A DNA stretch of 36,176 nt from Opitutaceae bacterium (lineage in GTDB: Bacteria > Verrucomicrobiota > Verrucomicrobiia > Opitutales > Opitutaceae): NCBI GenBank assembly GCA_023269565.1, contig JAHFTD010000016.1, positions 1-36,176 on the forward strand, written 5' to 3'. Below are positions 1 through 8,867 of the stretch, one piece after another. Position 1 is the stretch's first letter; the number at the start of each line of letters is the position of its first letter. The position numbers were made by a program, and so were the translations under genes. The notes below the pieces were generated by a model. The model was given only the letters and a program-made list of their open reading frames with translations, made no database searches and was not told the DNA's origin.

Positions 1-35
1 GATATATCCCGCTAGGTGCGCCAACTTTCCGCCTC

Positions 36-1682
36 GTGAACGCGTTCGCTCCGGTCTTCATGCTATCCGGTTTGCTCGCGGCCGGCTCCGTCTCTGCCGT
101 GCTGCCCGTGGCGGAGGACCCCGCCGCGCGCGTCGTTATCCTCGCCAACAGCCGTGAGCCCGAGTCCGTGCAGCTGGCCGAATTCTATGCGGGGCAGCGT
201 GGTGTGCCGGCCGGCAACATCGTCGCGCTGCCGATGCCCGACGGCGAGTCGGTCACCTGGCGCGAGTTCATCGACCAGATCTACCAGCCGCTGCAGGACG
301 AGCTGCTGCGCCGCGGCTGGCTTGAGGGCCTGACCACCAAGCTGCTCGATCGCTACGGCCGCCGCCGGCTGGAAATTACCACTCACCGCATTTCCTATCT
401 GGTGGTCTGCCGCGGCGTGCCCTTGCGTATCTACCACGATCCGACGCTGCTCCCACCCGAGCTGGCGGCGAGATTCCCGGAGAACTTCCGGACCAACCAG
501 GGTGCGGTCGACTCCGAACTCAGCCTGCTGGCGAAAAGCGGCTACGAAATCACCGCCTCGATCCAGAATCCGCTCTTCGGCCGTGATGGTGCGGTCGATC
601 CCGACATGGCGCTCGTCGTCAAGGTCGCCCGGCTCGACGGTCCCACCTTGGCCGACGCGCGCCAGCTGGTGCTGTCCGCTCTCGCGGCGGAACAGCACGG
701 ATTGCTCGGCCGTTACTATGTCGATCTCAAGGGGCCGCATGCCGACGGCGACCGCTGGCTGGAAGCCGACCGGTGGCTGCTCGATGAACTCGGCTTCGAC
801 GGCGAGACGGAGGACTCGGGCGCAACCTTCGGCGCCGCGGCGAGGTTCGACGCGCCGGTGTTCTACTTCGGTTGGTATGCGGGCGAGCTTAACGGGCCTT
901 TCCGGCGCGAGGGTTTCCGCTTTCCGTCCGGCGCCATTGCGCTGCACATTCACAGTTTTTCCGCCAACACGGTGCGCTCCGCCACGCAGGCTTGGTGCGG
1001 GCCGCTCGTGGCGCGCGGCGTCACAGCCACGGCCGGCAACGTCTTCGAGCCCTATCTCGGGCTCACCCACCATCCGGACCTGCTGCTCCGCGCCCTCGCC
1101 TTGGGGCGGACATTCGGCGATGCCATCTATTACGCGCTGCCGGTGCTCAGCTGGCAGGGCATGGCGCTCGGCGATCCGCTCTACCGGCCGTTCCGGGTGA
1201 CTCTCGACGAGCAGCTCCGGAATTACACCCGGCTGCCGGCCAACCTCGCGCCCTATGCGATCATTCGGCAGGCTAGGCTGCTGAAAAAACAAGGCGACGC
1301 GGCCGGGGCGCGCGCCGCCCTGCAGGCAGGCATGGCAACCACGCCGCACCTCGCTCTGGCCCTCGCCCTTGCGCACGAGGCGCTCGCCTCGGGCGAACCG
1401 ACGGCGGCGGTCAGCGCGCTGGAGTTCGCCCGGGTCATGAAGCAGCACCGGCCGGAGGATTGGCCGCTGGCGCGCGAGATCGCCGCCCTGCTTGCCGCGC
1501 ATGGCGCCCGGAACTCCGCGCTTCTGGTCTACGCTGCGCTGGCTCGCTCCCCGGCACCCTCGCGCGAGGCGCTGCGGGAAATGCTGGAAGCAGCGCGCCA
1601 GCTCGCTGACGCCGCGGGCGATCTGTCACTTTCGCTCGAGTTCGCGCGGCAGCTCACCGGCTTGTCGGGCGGCCGGCCCTAG
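36..1682 (+). CDS. TIGR03790-family secreted protein
   Basis: The 548-residue product starts at GTG 36 with a plausible signal peptide (hydrophobic stretch ending near residue 21, VSA). The N-terminal two thirds match the TIGR03790 family as I remember it: an early 'RVVILANSREPESVQLAEFY' segment, 'YLVVCRGVPLRI' near residue 122 and a 'GWYAGELNGPF' segment. The family is found in environmental bacteria and has no established function. The C-terminal ~140 residues are Ala/Leu-rich and helical, resembling degenerate TPR repeats. The stop codon overlaps the clpP stop in the shared tetranucleotide CTAG. Only 35 bases precede the start, so the promoter is not visible; an ATG at codon 9 is an alternative start. 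Family assignment is fairly secure, function unknown. Confidence 0.75.
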   Translation: MNAFAPVFMLSGLLAAGSVSAVLPVAEDPAARVVILANSREPESVQLAEFYAGQRGVPAGNIVALPMPDGESVTWREFIDQIYQPLQDELLRRGWLEGLTTKLLDRYGRRRLEITTHRISYLVVCRGVPLRIYHDPTLLPPELAARFPENFRTNQGAVDSELSLLAKSGYEITASIQNPLFGRDGAVDPDMALVVKVARLDGPTLADARQLVLSALAAEQHGLLGRYYVDLKGPHADGDRWLEADRWLLDELGFDGETEDSGATFGAAARFDAPVFYFGWYAGELNGPFRREGFRFPSGAIALHIHSFSANTVRSATQAWCGPLVARGVTATAGNVFEPYLGLTHHPDLLLRALALGRTFGDAIYYALPVLSWQGMALGDPLYRPFRVTLDEQLRNYTRLPANLAPYAIIRQARLLKKQGDAAGARAALQAGMATTPHLALALALAHEALASGEPTAAVSALEFARVMKQHRPEDWPLAREIAALLAAHGARNSALLVYAALARSPAPSREALREMLEAARQLADAAGDLSLSLEFARQLTGLSGGRP

Positions 1683-2329
1683 ATTTTCTCGACGATCCGG
1701 TCGGCCAGCCCGTAGGCGATGGCCTCCTGCGCATTGAGGTAGAAATCGCGGTCGGAATCGCGGGCGACTTTTTCGATGGACTGGCCCGAGGCCGTGGCGA
1801 GGATGTGGTTCAGTTCCTCGCGGAGTTTTTCCATTTCCTTCGCCTGGATGTTGATGTCGGTGGCCGGGCCGACCATGCGGCCGGTGATGATTGGTTGGTG
1901 GATGAGCACGCGCGCGTGCGGGTAGATGAGGCGGTGGCCCTTGGCGGCGGCGCAGAGCAGGATCGAACCCATCGACGCGGCCATGCCGGTCACGACGATG
2001 GTCACGGGCGAGCTCAACAACTTCATCGTGTCGTAGATTGCCATGCCGGCCGTGATGGAGCCGCCGGGGGTGTTCATGTAGAAGGTGATTTCCTTCCCCG
2101 GCGCGGTGGTCTCAAGGTAAAGGAGCTTCTCCGTGATGTCCTTGGCGGTCTCGTCGGTCACCGCGCCCCAGAGGAAAATCCGGCGCTGCTCGAGAAATTT
2201 CTTCTGGATCATCGCCCCGACGGGAGTGGGCGTCGGGCGGACCATTTCTTCGCGCTCGTCCTCGTCTTCGTCGTCGAAGCGGGGCTGGACCGGGTTCTGG
2301 TAGTCATGCTGGAAATTAGCGGGTGGCAT
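1679..2329 (-). CDS. clpP: ATP-dependent Clp protease proteolytic subunit, ClpP1-like of the PVC group
   Basis: A serine peptidase of family S14 that forms the proteolytic barrel working with Clp ATPases. From the chosen ATG (2329, starting MPPANFQ; an ATG at 2347 is the alternative) it is 216 residues. The nucleophile Ser119 lies in GMAASMGS, His144 in HQP, and the acidic residue is probably Asp195 in DSDRDFY. This is the complete triad order. The segment HQPIITGRMVGPATDINIQA and the overall sequence resemble Chlamydia ClpP1 more than E. coli ClpP. The first ~40 residues are unusual: an acidic run (about residues 19-28) and a proline/threonine stretch replace the normal axial-loop start. It converges with the TIGR03790 gene. 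Functional assignment is strong; whether it pairs with a second ClpP elsewhere is inference. Confidence 0.93.
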   Translation of the reverse strand: MPPANFQHDYQNPVQPRFDDEDEDEREEMVRPTPTPVGAMIQKKFLEQRRIFLWGAVTDETAKDITEKLLYLETTAPGKEITFYMNTPGGSITAGMAIYDTMKLLSSPVTIVVTGMAASMGSILLCAAAKGHRLIYPHARVLIHQPIITGRMVGPATDINIQAKEMEKLREELNHILATASGQSIEKVARDSDRDFYLNAQEAIAYGLADRIVEKI

Positions 2330-2413
2330 ACGCGACGAAACGTGCACCGGTTGCGCGGTTTTGCGAGTAGTTTTTCTCCGTCGAACCGGTCGGCGCGGAC
2401 CGCCGCGGGCGCC

Positions 2414-2884
2414 TCAGTAGCGGACCTTGTCGGGTTTGGCCGCCCACTCGCGGAACGCCGTTTGCGCCTCGGTGCGCAACAGTGGCTGCATCCGGATCGC
2501 GCGCTGCTCTGGCGGCAGCGGCATCTGCTGGTAGATGAAGTCGTCGTCGAAGCCGATCGCGGCGGCGTCGCGTCGCGTGTTGCCGTAGAAGACGACCGGG
2601 ATTCGCGCCCAGTAGATCGCCGCGAGGCACATCGGGCACGGTTCGCAGCTGGTGTAGAGCTCGCAGTCGGCGAGCTGGAAGGTCTTCAGCTTCGCGCAGG
2701 CTTCGCGGATCGCCGTCACCTCGGCGTGCGCGGTCGGGTCGTTGGTGGAGGTCACGCGGTTGATCCCCCGGCCGACAATCTCGCCGCGGCGCACGACGAC
2801 GCATCCGAACGGCCCGCCGCGGCCGGCGCGCACGCCGTCCTCGGCCAGCCGGATAGCCGCGCGCATGAATTGGTCTGGGTTCAT
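2414..2884 (-). CDS. guaD: Guanine deaminase (cytidine-deaminase fold)
   Basis: A 156-residue cytoplasmic zinc deaminase. The signature HAE (His53, Glu55) and PCPMC (residues 82-86) provide the zinc ligands and catalytic glutamate of the CDA/TadA superfamily. The C-terminal part, with the YGNTRRDAAAIGFDDDFIY segment, is typical of the small bacterial guanine deaminase rather than TadA. The enzyme converts guanine to xanthine plus ammonia. The ATG at 2884 is the natural start; the frame stays open far upstream only because it runs antisense to aceB. It is divergent from the aceB-xdh run, 60 bp away, which supports a role feeding xanthine to xanthine dehydrogenase. Other small nucleoside deaminases are the main alternative. 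Confidence 0.88.
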   Translation of the reverse strand: MNPDQFMRAAIRLAEDGVRAGRGGPFGCVVVRRGEIVGRGINRVTSTNDPTAHAEVTAIREACAKLKTFQLADCELYTSCEPCPMCLAAIYWARIPVVFYGNTRRDAAAIGFDDDFIYQQMPLPPEQRAIRMQPLLRTEAQTAFREWAAKPDKVRY

Positions 2885-2944
2885 CTGCAAGGGAAGCGTG
2901 AATATCGTGCTGACAGCTGACAATGCCATAACCACGCTGTCGGG
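2885..2944. promoter_or_regulatory. Divergent intergenic region guaD/aceB with direct repeat
   Basis: These 60 bases separate the divergent guaD and aceB starts and must hold control signals for guaD, and probably for the whole aceB-to-xdh run. A tandem direct repeat GCTGACA-GCTGACA sits at 2909-2922 with an embedded CAGCTG. It is the only clear symmetry there and a candidate regulator site. I could not identify convincing -35/-10 boxes. Confidence 0.35.
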
Positions 2945-4534
<1,590 letters not shown>

Positions 4535-5047
4535 ATGCCGACCAGCCTTGCCTCGCTCAATGCCTGCGGCCGGCCGACCTTCACGGCTGAGCTCGGCCAC
4601 CTGTTCGAGCATTCGCCGTGGGTCGCGGCCGAAACCTGGCCGCAACACCCCTTCCGCGACCCAGCCCACCTGCACGCTGCGCTTTGCGCCACGATGTGCG
4701 CTGCGCCGCGCGACCGGCAGCTGGCGCTCATCCGCGCGCATCCCGACCTCGCCGGGCGCATGGTGCAGCAGGGGAAGCTCACCGCCGAGTCGACGCGCGA
4801 GCAGGCCAGCGCCGGGCTCGACCGGCTGACCGCTGCCGAGCTGGCCGAATTCACCCGGCTCAACGAGGCTTACCAGGTGCGGTTCGGATTTCCCTTCATC
4901 ATCTGTGCGCGGCTCAATGCCAAGGACGCCATCTTCGCTGCGATGCAGGAGAGAATCGGCCATGCACCCGGGGACGAGCTTGCCGCCGCCCTCGCCGAGA
5001 TTGAAAAAATCGCATGGCTTCGGCTGCAGGACTTGTTAAAAGGATGA
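4535..5047 (+). CDS. uraD: OHCU decarboxylase
   Basis: A 170-residue 2-oxo-4-hydroxy-4-carboxy-5-ureidoimidazoline decarboxylase, which makes S-(+)-allantoin in the third step of urate breakdown. The catalytic His69 in HPDLAG and Glu89 in [10 protein letters not shown] correspond to His67 and Glu87 of the characterised vertebrate enzyme. The family motif [10 protein letters not shown] is at 117-126. The ATG follows the aceB stop with no gap, and the stop overlaps the uraH start as ATGA, so translational coupling is likely on both sides. The length is normal for the family and I see nothing missing. Confidence 0.96.
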   Translation: MPTSLASLNACGRPTFTAELGHLFEHSPWVAAETWPQHPFRDPAHLHAALCATMCAAPRDRQLALIRAHPDLAGRMVQQGKLTAESTREQASAGLDRLTAAELAEFTRLNEAYQVRFGFPFIICARLNAKDAIFAAMQERIGHAPGDELAAALAEIEKIAWLRLQDLLKG

Positions 5048-5394
5048 CCATGACCGGTAAACTCACCACCCACGTCCTTGACCTCACCACTGGCCGGCCC
5101 GCCGCCGGCATGACCATCGAATTCTGGCAGATTGACCGCCTGCCCGCGCTGTTAAAGACCGTCGTCACTAACGCCGACGGCCGCACCGACCAACCCCTGC
5201 TCGGGCCGCGCGACATGGTTGTCAGCACCTACGAGTTGATTTTCAAGGTCTCGGCCTATTATACCGCACGCGGCGTGGCCTCGCCCTTCCTCGACCTCGT
5301 GCCGGTGCGATTCGCCATCGACGACGTCGACGCCTCTTATCACGTCCCGCTCCTCGTCACCCCCTGGTCCTACAGCACCTACCGCGGGAGCTGA
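5044..5394 (+). CDS. uraH: 5-hydroxyisourate hydrolase (transthyretin-like)
   Basis: A 116-residue transthyretin-related protein that hydrolyses 5-hydroxyisourate to OHCU. The active-site signature is complete: His10 in THVLD, Arg47 in ADGRTDQ, His100 in YHVPLL, and the C-terminal tetrapeptide YRGS (113-116). The C-terminal YRGS distinguishes hydrolases from hormone-binding transthyretin. I chose the ATG at 5044 because it overlaps the uraD stop (ATGA); a second ATG two codons later at 5050 is equally possible. No signal peptide is visible, so it is probably cytoplasmic like its neighbours. Confidence 0.96.
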   Translation: MTMTGKLTTHVLDLTTGRPAAGMTIEFWQIDRLPALLKTVVTNADGRTDQPLLGPRDMVVSTYELIFKVSAYYTARGVASPFLDLVPVRFAIDDVDASYHVPLLVTPWSYSTYRGS

Positions 5395-5403
5395 TCTCGA
5401 CTC

Positions 5404-6657
5404 ATGGCGAATTGCGCGCATCGGCTCGTCCGCATGATTGGCGAACTCGGCCGCGTGACCGATGAGCCGGGCCGGCTGAAGCGGACGTTTCTCTCACCGG
5501 CAATGAAGCGCGCGAACGCGCTTGTCGGAGGCTGGATGAGGGAGGCGGGACTGAAGGTGCGGGTGGATTCCGTCGGCAATCTCGTCGGCCGGCTGGAGGC
5601 TGCGAACCCGAAGGCGAAGATTTTGCTGCTCGGCTCGCACCTCGATACCGTGCGCGACGCCGGAAAGTTCGACGGCGCGCTGGGCGTGCTGCTGCCGATC
5701 GTCGCACTCGGTGAACTCAGGCGGCGCGGCGTGAAACTACCATTCCACGTCGAAGTGCTTGGCTTCTCAGAGGAGGAGGGCGTGCGCTTTGCCAGCGCCT
5801 ACCTTGGGAGTAAGGGTTATTGCGGGAAACTGGGCGCACGGGATCTGGCACGGCGCGACGCGGACGGCATCAGCGTCGGGGAAGCCTTGGCTCGGTGGAA
5901 CGGCCCGACCCCAGGACTTTCAAAGCGCGTTGGGGTCAACGCGCTCCTCAAGCCGGCCCACCTGCTTGGTAAACTAATAGGTTACTTGGAAGTCCACATC
6001 GAGCAGGGCCCGGTGCTCGAGAAAGAGAAATTGGCCGTCGGCGTTGTCTCGGCCATTGCCGGCCAGAGCCGCTTCAAATTGACTTGGACGGGTCAGGCGG
6101 GCCATGCCGGCACAACGCCAATGATGCTGCGCCGCGATGCGCTCGCAGGCGCGGCGGAGTTCGCTGTCGGCGTGGAGAAATATGCGCGCGCCCTCCCTGG
6201 ACTGGTGGCGACGATCGGCGCACTCACCGTCTCGCCCGGCGCGGGCAACGTCATCCCCGGTGAGGTTGTCCACACGCTCGATGTGCGGCATCCGCGCGAC
6301 GCCGGCCGTCGCTCCGCCCTGATGCATTTCGGGCGCCTCGCCACCCGCATTGCCCGCCAGCGCGGACTCCAGCGCACCTGGCAGCGCACGCAGGACAACG
6401 GTGCGGTCGTTTGCTCGCCGGAACTTACGGCGCAGCTCGTCCGGAGCGTGCGGGCCGTTCAAGGCAGGAGCATTGCGCTCGTCAGCGGCGCGGGGCATGA
6501 CGCCGTGGTCATGTCGGCGCTCGCGCCGGTGGCGATGCTCTTTGTCCGCTGCCGCGGCGGGCTCAGCCACCATCCCGACGAATACGCCTCACCGGCTGAT
6601 CTAAAGGTCGCGCTGCGGGTGGCGGTTCATTTCTTGGAGCGACAGGCGGCGGAGTAA
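5404..6657 (+). CDS. allC: Allantoate amidohydrolase (M20 family)
   Basis: A 417-residue metallohydrolase of the M20 amidohydrolase group. Probable metal ligands are His79 (GSHLDT), Asp90 (KFDGALG), Glu124/125 (SEEEG), His198 (VHIEQGP) and a histidine in the late LSHHPDEYAS motif. The segment SGAGHDAVVMS followed by MLFVRCRGGLSHHP favours allantoate amidohydrolase over ureidoglycolate or N-carbamoyl amino-acid amidohydrolases. It would convert allantoate to (S)-ureidoglycine, ammonia and CO2. It starts nine bases after the uraH stop and is followed by a 101-bp gap holding a palindromic repeat. The presence of allE downstream fits ureidoglycine as product. Confidence 0.9.
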   Translation: MANCAHRLVRMIGELGRVTDEPGRLKRTFLSPAMKRANALVGGWMREAGLKVRVDSVGNLVGRLEAANPKAKILLLGSHLDTVRDAGKFDGALGVLLPIVALGELRRRGVKLPFHVEVLGFSEEEGVRFASAYLGSKGYCGKLGARDLARRDADGISVGEALARWNGPTPGLSKRVGVNALLKPAHLLGKLIGYLEVHIEQGPVLEKEKLAVGVVSAIAGQSRFKLTWTGQAGHAGTTPMMLRRDALAGAAEFAVGVEKYARALPGLVATIGALTVSPGAGNVIPGEVVHTLDVRHPRDAGRRSALMHFGRLATRIARQRGLQRTWQRTQDNGAVVCSPELTAQLVRSVRAVQGRSIALVSGAGHDAVVMSALAPVAMLFVRCRGGLSHHPDEYASPADLKVALRVAVHFLERQAAE

Positions 6658-6694
6658 TGAAATTTTGACCACGAATTGCACGGATGATATTTTT

Positions 6695-6744
6695 GGAGGG
6701 CCCGTCTCCCGGCGGGCCGCGGCTCGTCAGAAGACGAGCCCTCC
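6695..6744. repeat. Palindromic repeat with two inner hairpins (GGAGGG...CCCTCC type)
   Basis: A 50-base element between allC and allB. Outer arms GGAGGGC (6695-6701) and GCCCTCC (6738-6744) pair perfectly. Inside are two adjacent hairpins, GGCCCG/CGGGCC and GGCTCGTC-agaa-GACGAGCC. The fold is therefore a three-way junction. A relative with the same GGAGGG/CCCTCC ends is at 14480-14523. It sits inside the operon and could stabilise or attenuate the transcript. Confidence 0.75.
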
Positions 6745-6758
6745 GCCAGTCTTTGCCT

Positions 6759-8120
6759 ATGAGCGATCGCATTGATCTCATCATCCGGAGCGGCAGTGTC
6801 GTCACGCCCGAAGGCGTGAGTCAGGCGGACATGGGCGTCGCGGAGGGACGAATTGTGCGGATCGCCCCGGCGATCGCCGAGCCGGCGATGGAGGAAATCG
6901 ACGCAACCGGGCGGATCGTTTTTCCCGGCATCCTCGACGCGCACGTGCATTTCAACGAGCCCGGCCGCGCCGACTGGGAAGGGCTCGGCTCCGGGTCCGC
7001 CGCGCTGGCGGCGGGCGGTGGCACCTGCTTTTTCGACATGCCGCTCAACTCCGAGCCGCCGGTCCTCGAGGCCGCGCGCTTCCGGGAGAAACGTCTGCTG
7101 GCCGAGCGGCTCTCCTGCACGGACTTTGCGCTCTGGGGCGGACTCGTGCCCGGCAACCTCGACCAGCTGGCCGGGCTGCGCGATGCCGGCGCGATCGGCC
7201 TGAAGGCCTTCATGTGCGACAGCGGCATCGCCAGTTTCCCGCGCGTGGATGCCGCCGCGCTGCGCGCGGGCATGAAGCGCGCCGCGCAACTGGGCCTGCT
7301 GGTGGCGGTGCATGCGGAGGACGAGGCGCTCGCCGCGAAATTCACCGCCACGCAAAAGGCTACTGGCCGCGCCGGCGCGCGCGCGTGGCTCGCCTCACGC
7401 CCGGTCGAGGTCGAGTTGGAGGCGATCCGCGTGGCGCTGGAACTGGCAGGCGAAACGGGCTGCGCGTTGCACATCGTGCATGTGAGCAGCCCCGAGGGCC
7501 TCGCGCTCGTCGCCGGGGCGCGGGACCGGCGGGTCGATGTGACGGCGGAGACCTGCCCGCATTACCTGTTATTCAATGACAAGGATGTCGCCAGAATCGG
7601 CGCGCCGGCCAAATGCGCCCCGCCGATCCGCGATCAGAAACGCCGTCTCGCGCTTTGGGCGGAATTGCGCGCGGGCCGCATCCACACGGTCGGCTCCGAC
7701 CACTCGCCGGCGCCGCCGGAGATGAAAACCGCGGATGACTTCTTCGCGATCTGGGGCGGCATCGCCGGCGTGCAGCATGGCTTCCAGTTGTTGCTGGGCG
7801 AATGTGCGGCGACACGGGAGAAGGATCTGCCCGTGCTTGCGGCGGTGCTGGCGCGCAACGTGGCCCGGCGCTTCCAGCTCGACGAACACAAGGGCCTCCT
7901 TGCCGAGGGACGGGACGCGGATTTTTCCCTGATCGAGTTCGGCCCCCCGCACGCCATTGCCGCGGACGAATTGTGGACCAGGCACCGGATCAGCCCGTAT
8001 GTCGGGCGTTCGAGCTGCGTCCGGGTGACCCACACGTATGTCCGCGGCGCGGCGGTCTTCGCCGATGGCAGGTTGACGAACCGGCCTGCATCCGGTCAGT
8101 TTATCAAACCCCAACGCTGA
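6759..8120 (+). CDS. allB: Allantoinase
   Basis: A 453-residue cyclic amidohydrolase with the dihydroorotase/allantoinase fold. The metal-binding HVH is at 62-64, followed by FNEPGRADWEG, and the lysine expected to be carboxylated is Lys149 in IGLKAFMCDSG. HAEDE, HIVHVSSPEG and GSDHSPAPPEMK follow in the family order. The FNEPGR and LKAFMCDSG segments favour allantoinase over dihydroorotase or hydantoinase, and the gene context agrees. It opens the allantoin ring to allantoate. I chose ATG 6759 because the longer frame to 6684 reads through the palindromic repeat. allE follows after a three-base gap. Confidence 0.95.
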   Translation: MSDRIDLIIRSGSVVTPEGVSQADMGVAEGRIVRIAPAIAEPAMEEIDATGRIVFPGILDAHVHFNEPGRADWEGLGSGSAALAAGGGTCFFDMPLNSEPPVLEAARFREKRLLAERLSCTDFALWGGLVPGNLDQLAGLRDAGAIGLKAFMCDSGIASFPRVDAAALRAGMKRAAQLGLLVAVHAEDEALAAKFTATQKATGRAGARAWLASRPVEVELEAIRVALELAGETGCALHIVHVSSPEGLALVAGARDRRVDVTAETCPHYLLFNDKDVARIGAPAKCAPPIRDQKRRLALWAELRAGRIHTVGSDHSPAPPEMKTADDFFAIWGGIAGVQHGFQLLLGECAATREKDLPVLAAVLARNVARRFQLDEHKGLLAEGRDADFSLIEFGPPHAIAADELWTRHRISPYVGRSSCVRVTHTYVRGAAVFADGRLTNRPASGQFIKPQR

Positions 8121-8123
8121 CCC

Positions 8124-8867
8124 ATGAGCATTCCCTACGGACACACCCGCACGCGCGTCGCCGCCCGGCACGCCCTGATCACCCCCGACGGCCACGTGAA
8201 GAGCAATGTGCCCGGCATCACCGGCGCCGCGGCGGTCATCCTCATCAACGAGGCCATGGGCGCGGGCTTCGCCCAACTGCTCGTCGCCTTCGAGTCTGGC
8301 GGCCGGGCCGCGTTGCCTGCGAACGGCATCGAGACCTGCGGCTACTTCATGGGCGGCGGCGGCACCGTGACCATCGGCCGCCTGCGGAAGAAGGTTGCGG
8401 CCGGCGCGTTCTTCTTCGCTCCCGCTGGGTCGGCGTGGTCGATCACCGCGCCGCGGCGCGGCACGCAGGTCACGCTGTTCCAGAAAAAATTCGTTCCGCT
8501 CGCCGGCGCGCCCGCCCCGCGCGCGCTCATCGGCGACTCAGGCCGCGTGAAGGGCCAGCCGTTTCTTGGCGATCCCGACGCCCGGCTGCAGGTGCTGCTG
8601 CCCGACGAACCGGCGTTCGACCTGGCGATGAACATCTTCACCTACCGGCCCGGCGCCACGCTGCCGTTCGTCGAGACCCACGTCATGGAGCACGGGCTCA
8701 GCATGCTCGCCGGCCAGGGCGTCTACCGACTGGAGGACTCGTGGTATCCGGTCGCCGCCGGCGATGTCATCTGGATGGCGCCGTTCTGCCCGCAGTGGTT
8801 CGTGGCGATGGGCAAGACGAATGCGAGTTACCTTTATTACAAGGATGTCAACCGTCCGGCCCTCTGA
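8124..8867 (+). CDS. allE: (S)-ureidoglycine aminohydrolase (bicupin)
   Basis: A 247-residue double-cupin Mn enzyme that turns (S)-ureidoglycine into (S)-ureidoglycolate plus ammonia. The C-terminal cupin carries Glu184, His186, His190 and Gln224 (in ETHVMEHG and FCPQW). Their spacing (+2, +4, +34) equals that of the Mn ligands Glu235, His237, His241 and Gln275 reported for the Arabidopsis enzyme. The N-terminal cupin lacks an obvious ligand set, as is normal. It begins three bases after allB, and the start of the xanthine dehydrogenase gene lies 23 bases inside its 3' end, so the genes are co-transcribed. Confidence 0.95.
   Translation: MSIPYGHTRTRVAARHALITPDGHVKSNVPGITGAAAVILINEAMGAGFAQLLVAFESGGRAALPANGIETCGYFMGGGGTVTIGRLRKKVAAGAFFFAPAGSAWSITAPRRGTQVTLFQKKFVPLAGAPAPRALIGDSGRVKGQPFLGDPDARLQVLLPDEPAFDLAMNIFTYRPGATLPFVETHVMEHGLSMLAGQGVYRLEDSWYPVAAGDVIWMAPFCPQWFVAMGKTNASYLYYKDVNRPAL

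Noticed and set aside
63-1502. 479-codon minus-strand frame antisense to the TIGR03790 gene
   Set aside because: Arg/Gly/Pro-rich with no family-like sequence; a typical GC-rich shadow of the plus-strand gene.
1805-2920. 371-codon plus-strand frame across clpP and guaD
   Set aside because: It crosses two well-supported minus-strand genes and has composition typical of antisense shadow.
8764-8844. Upstream start for xanthine dehydrogenase
   Set aside because: The extra 27 residues are Arg/Trp-rich shadow of allE and precede the normal Fe-S domain start.
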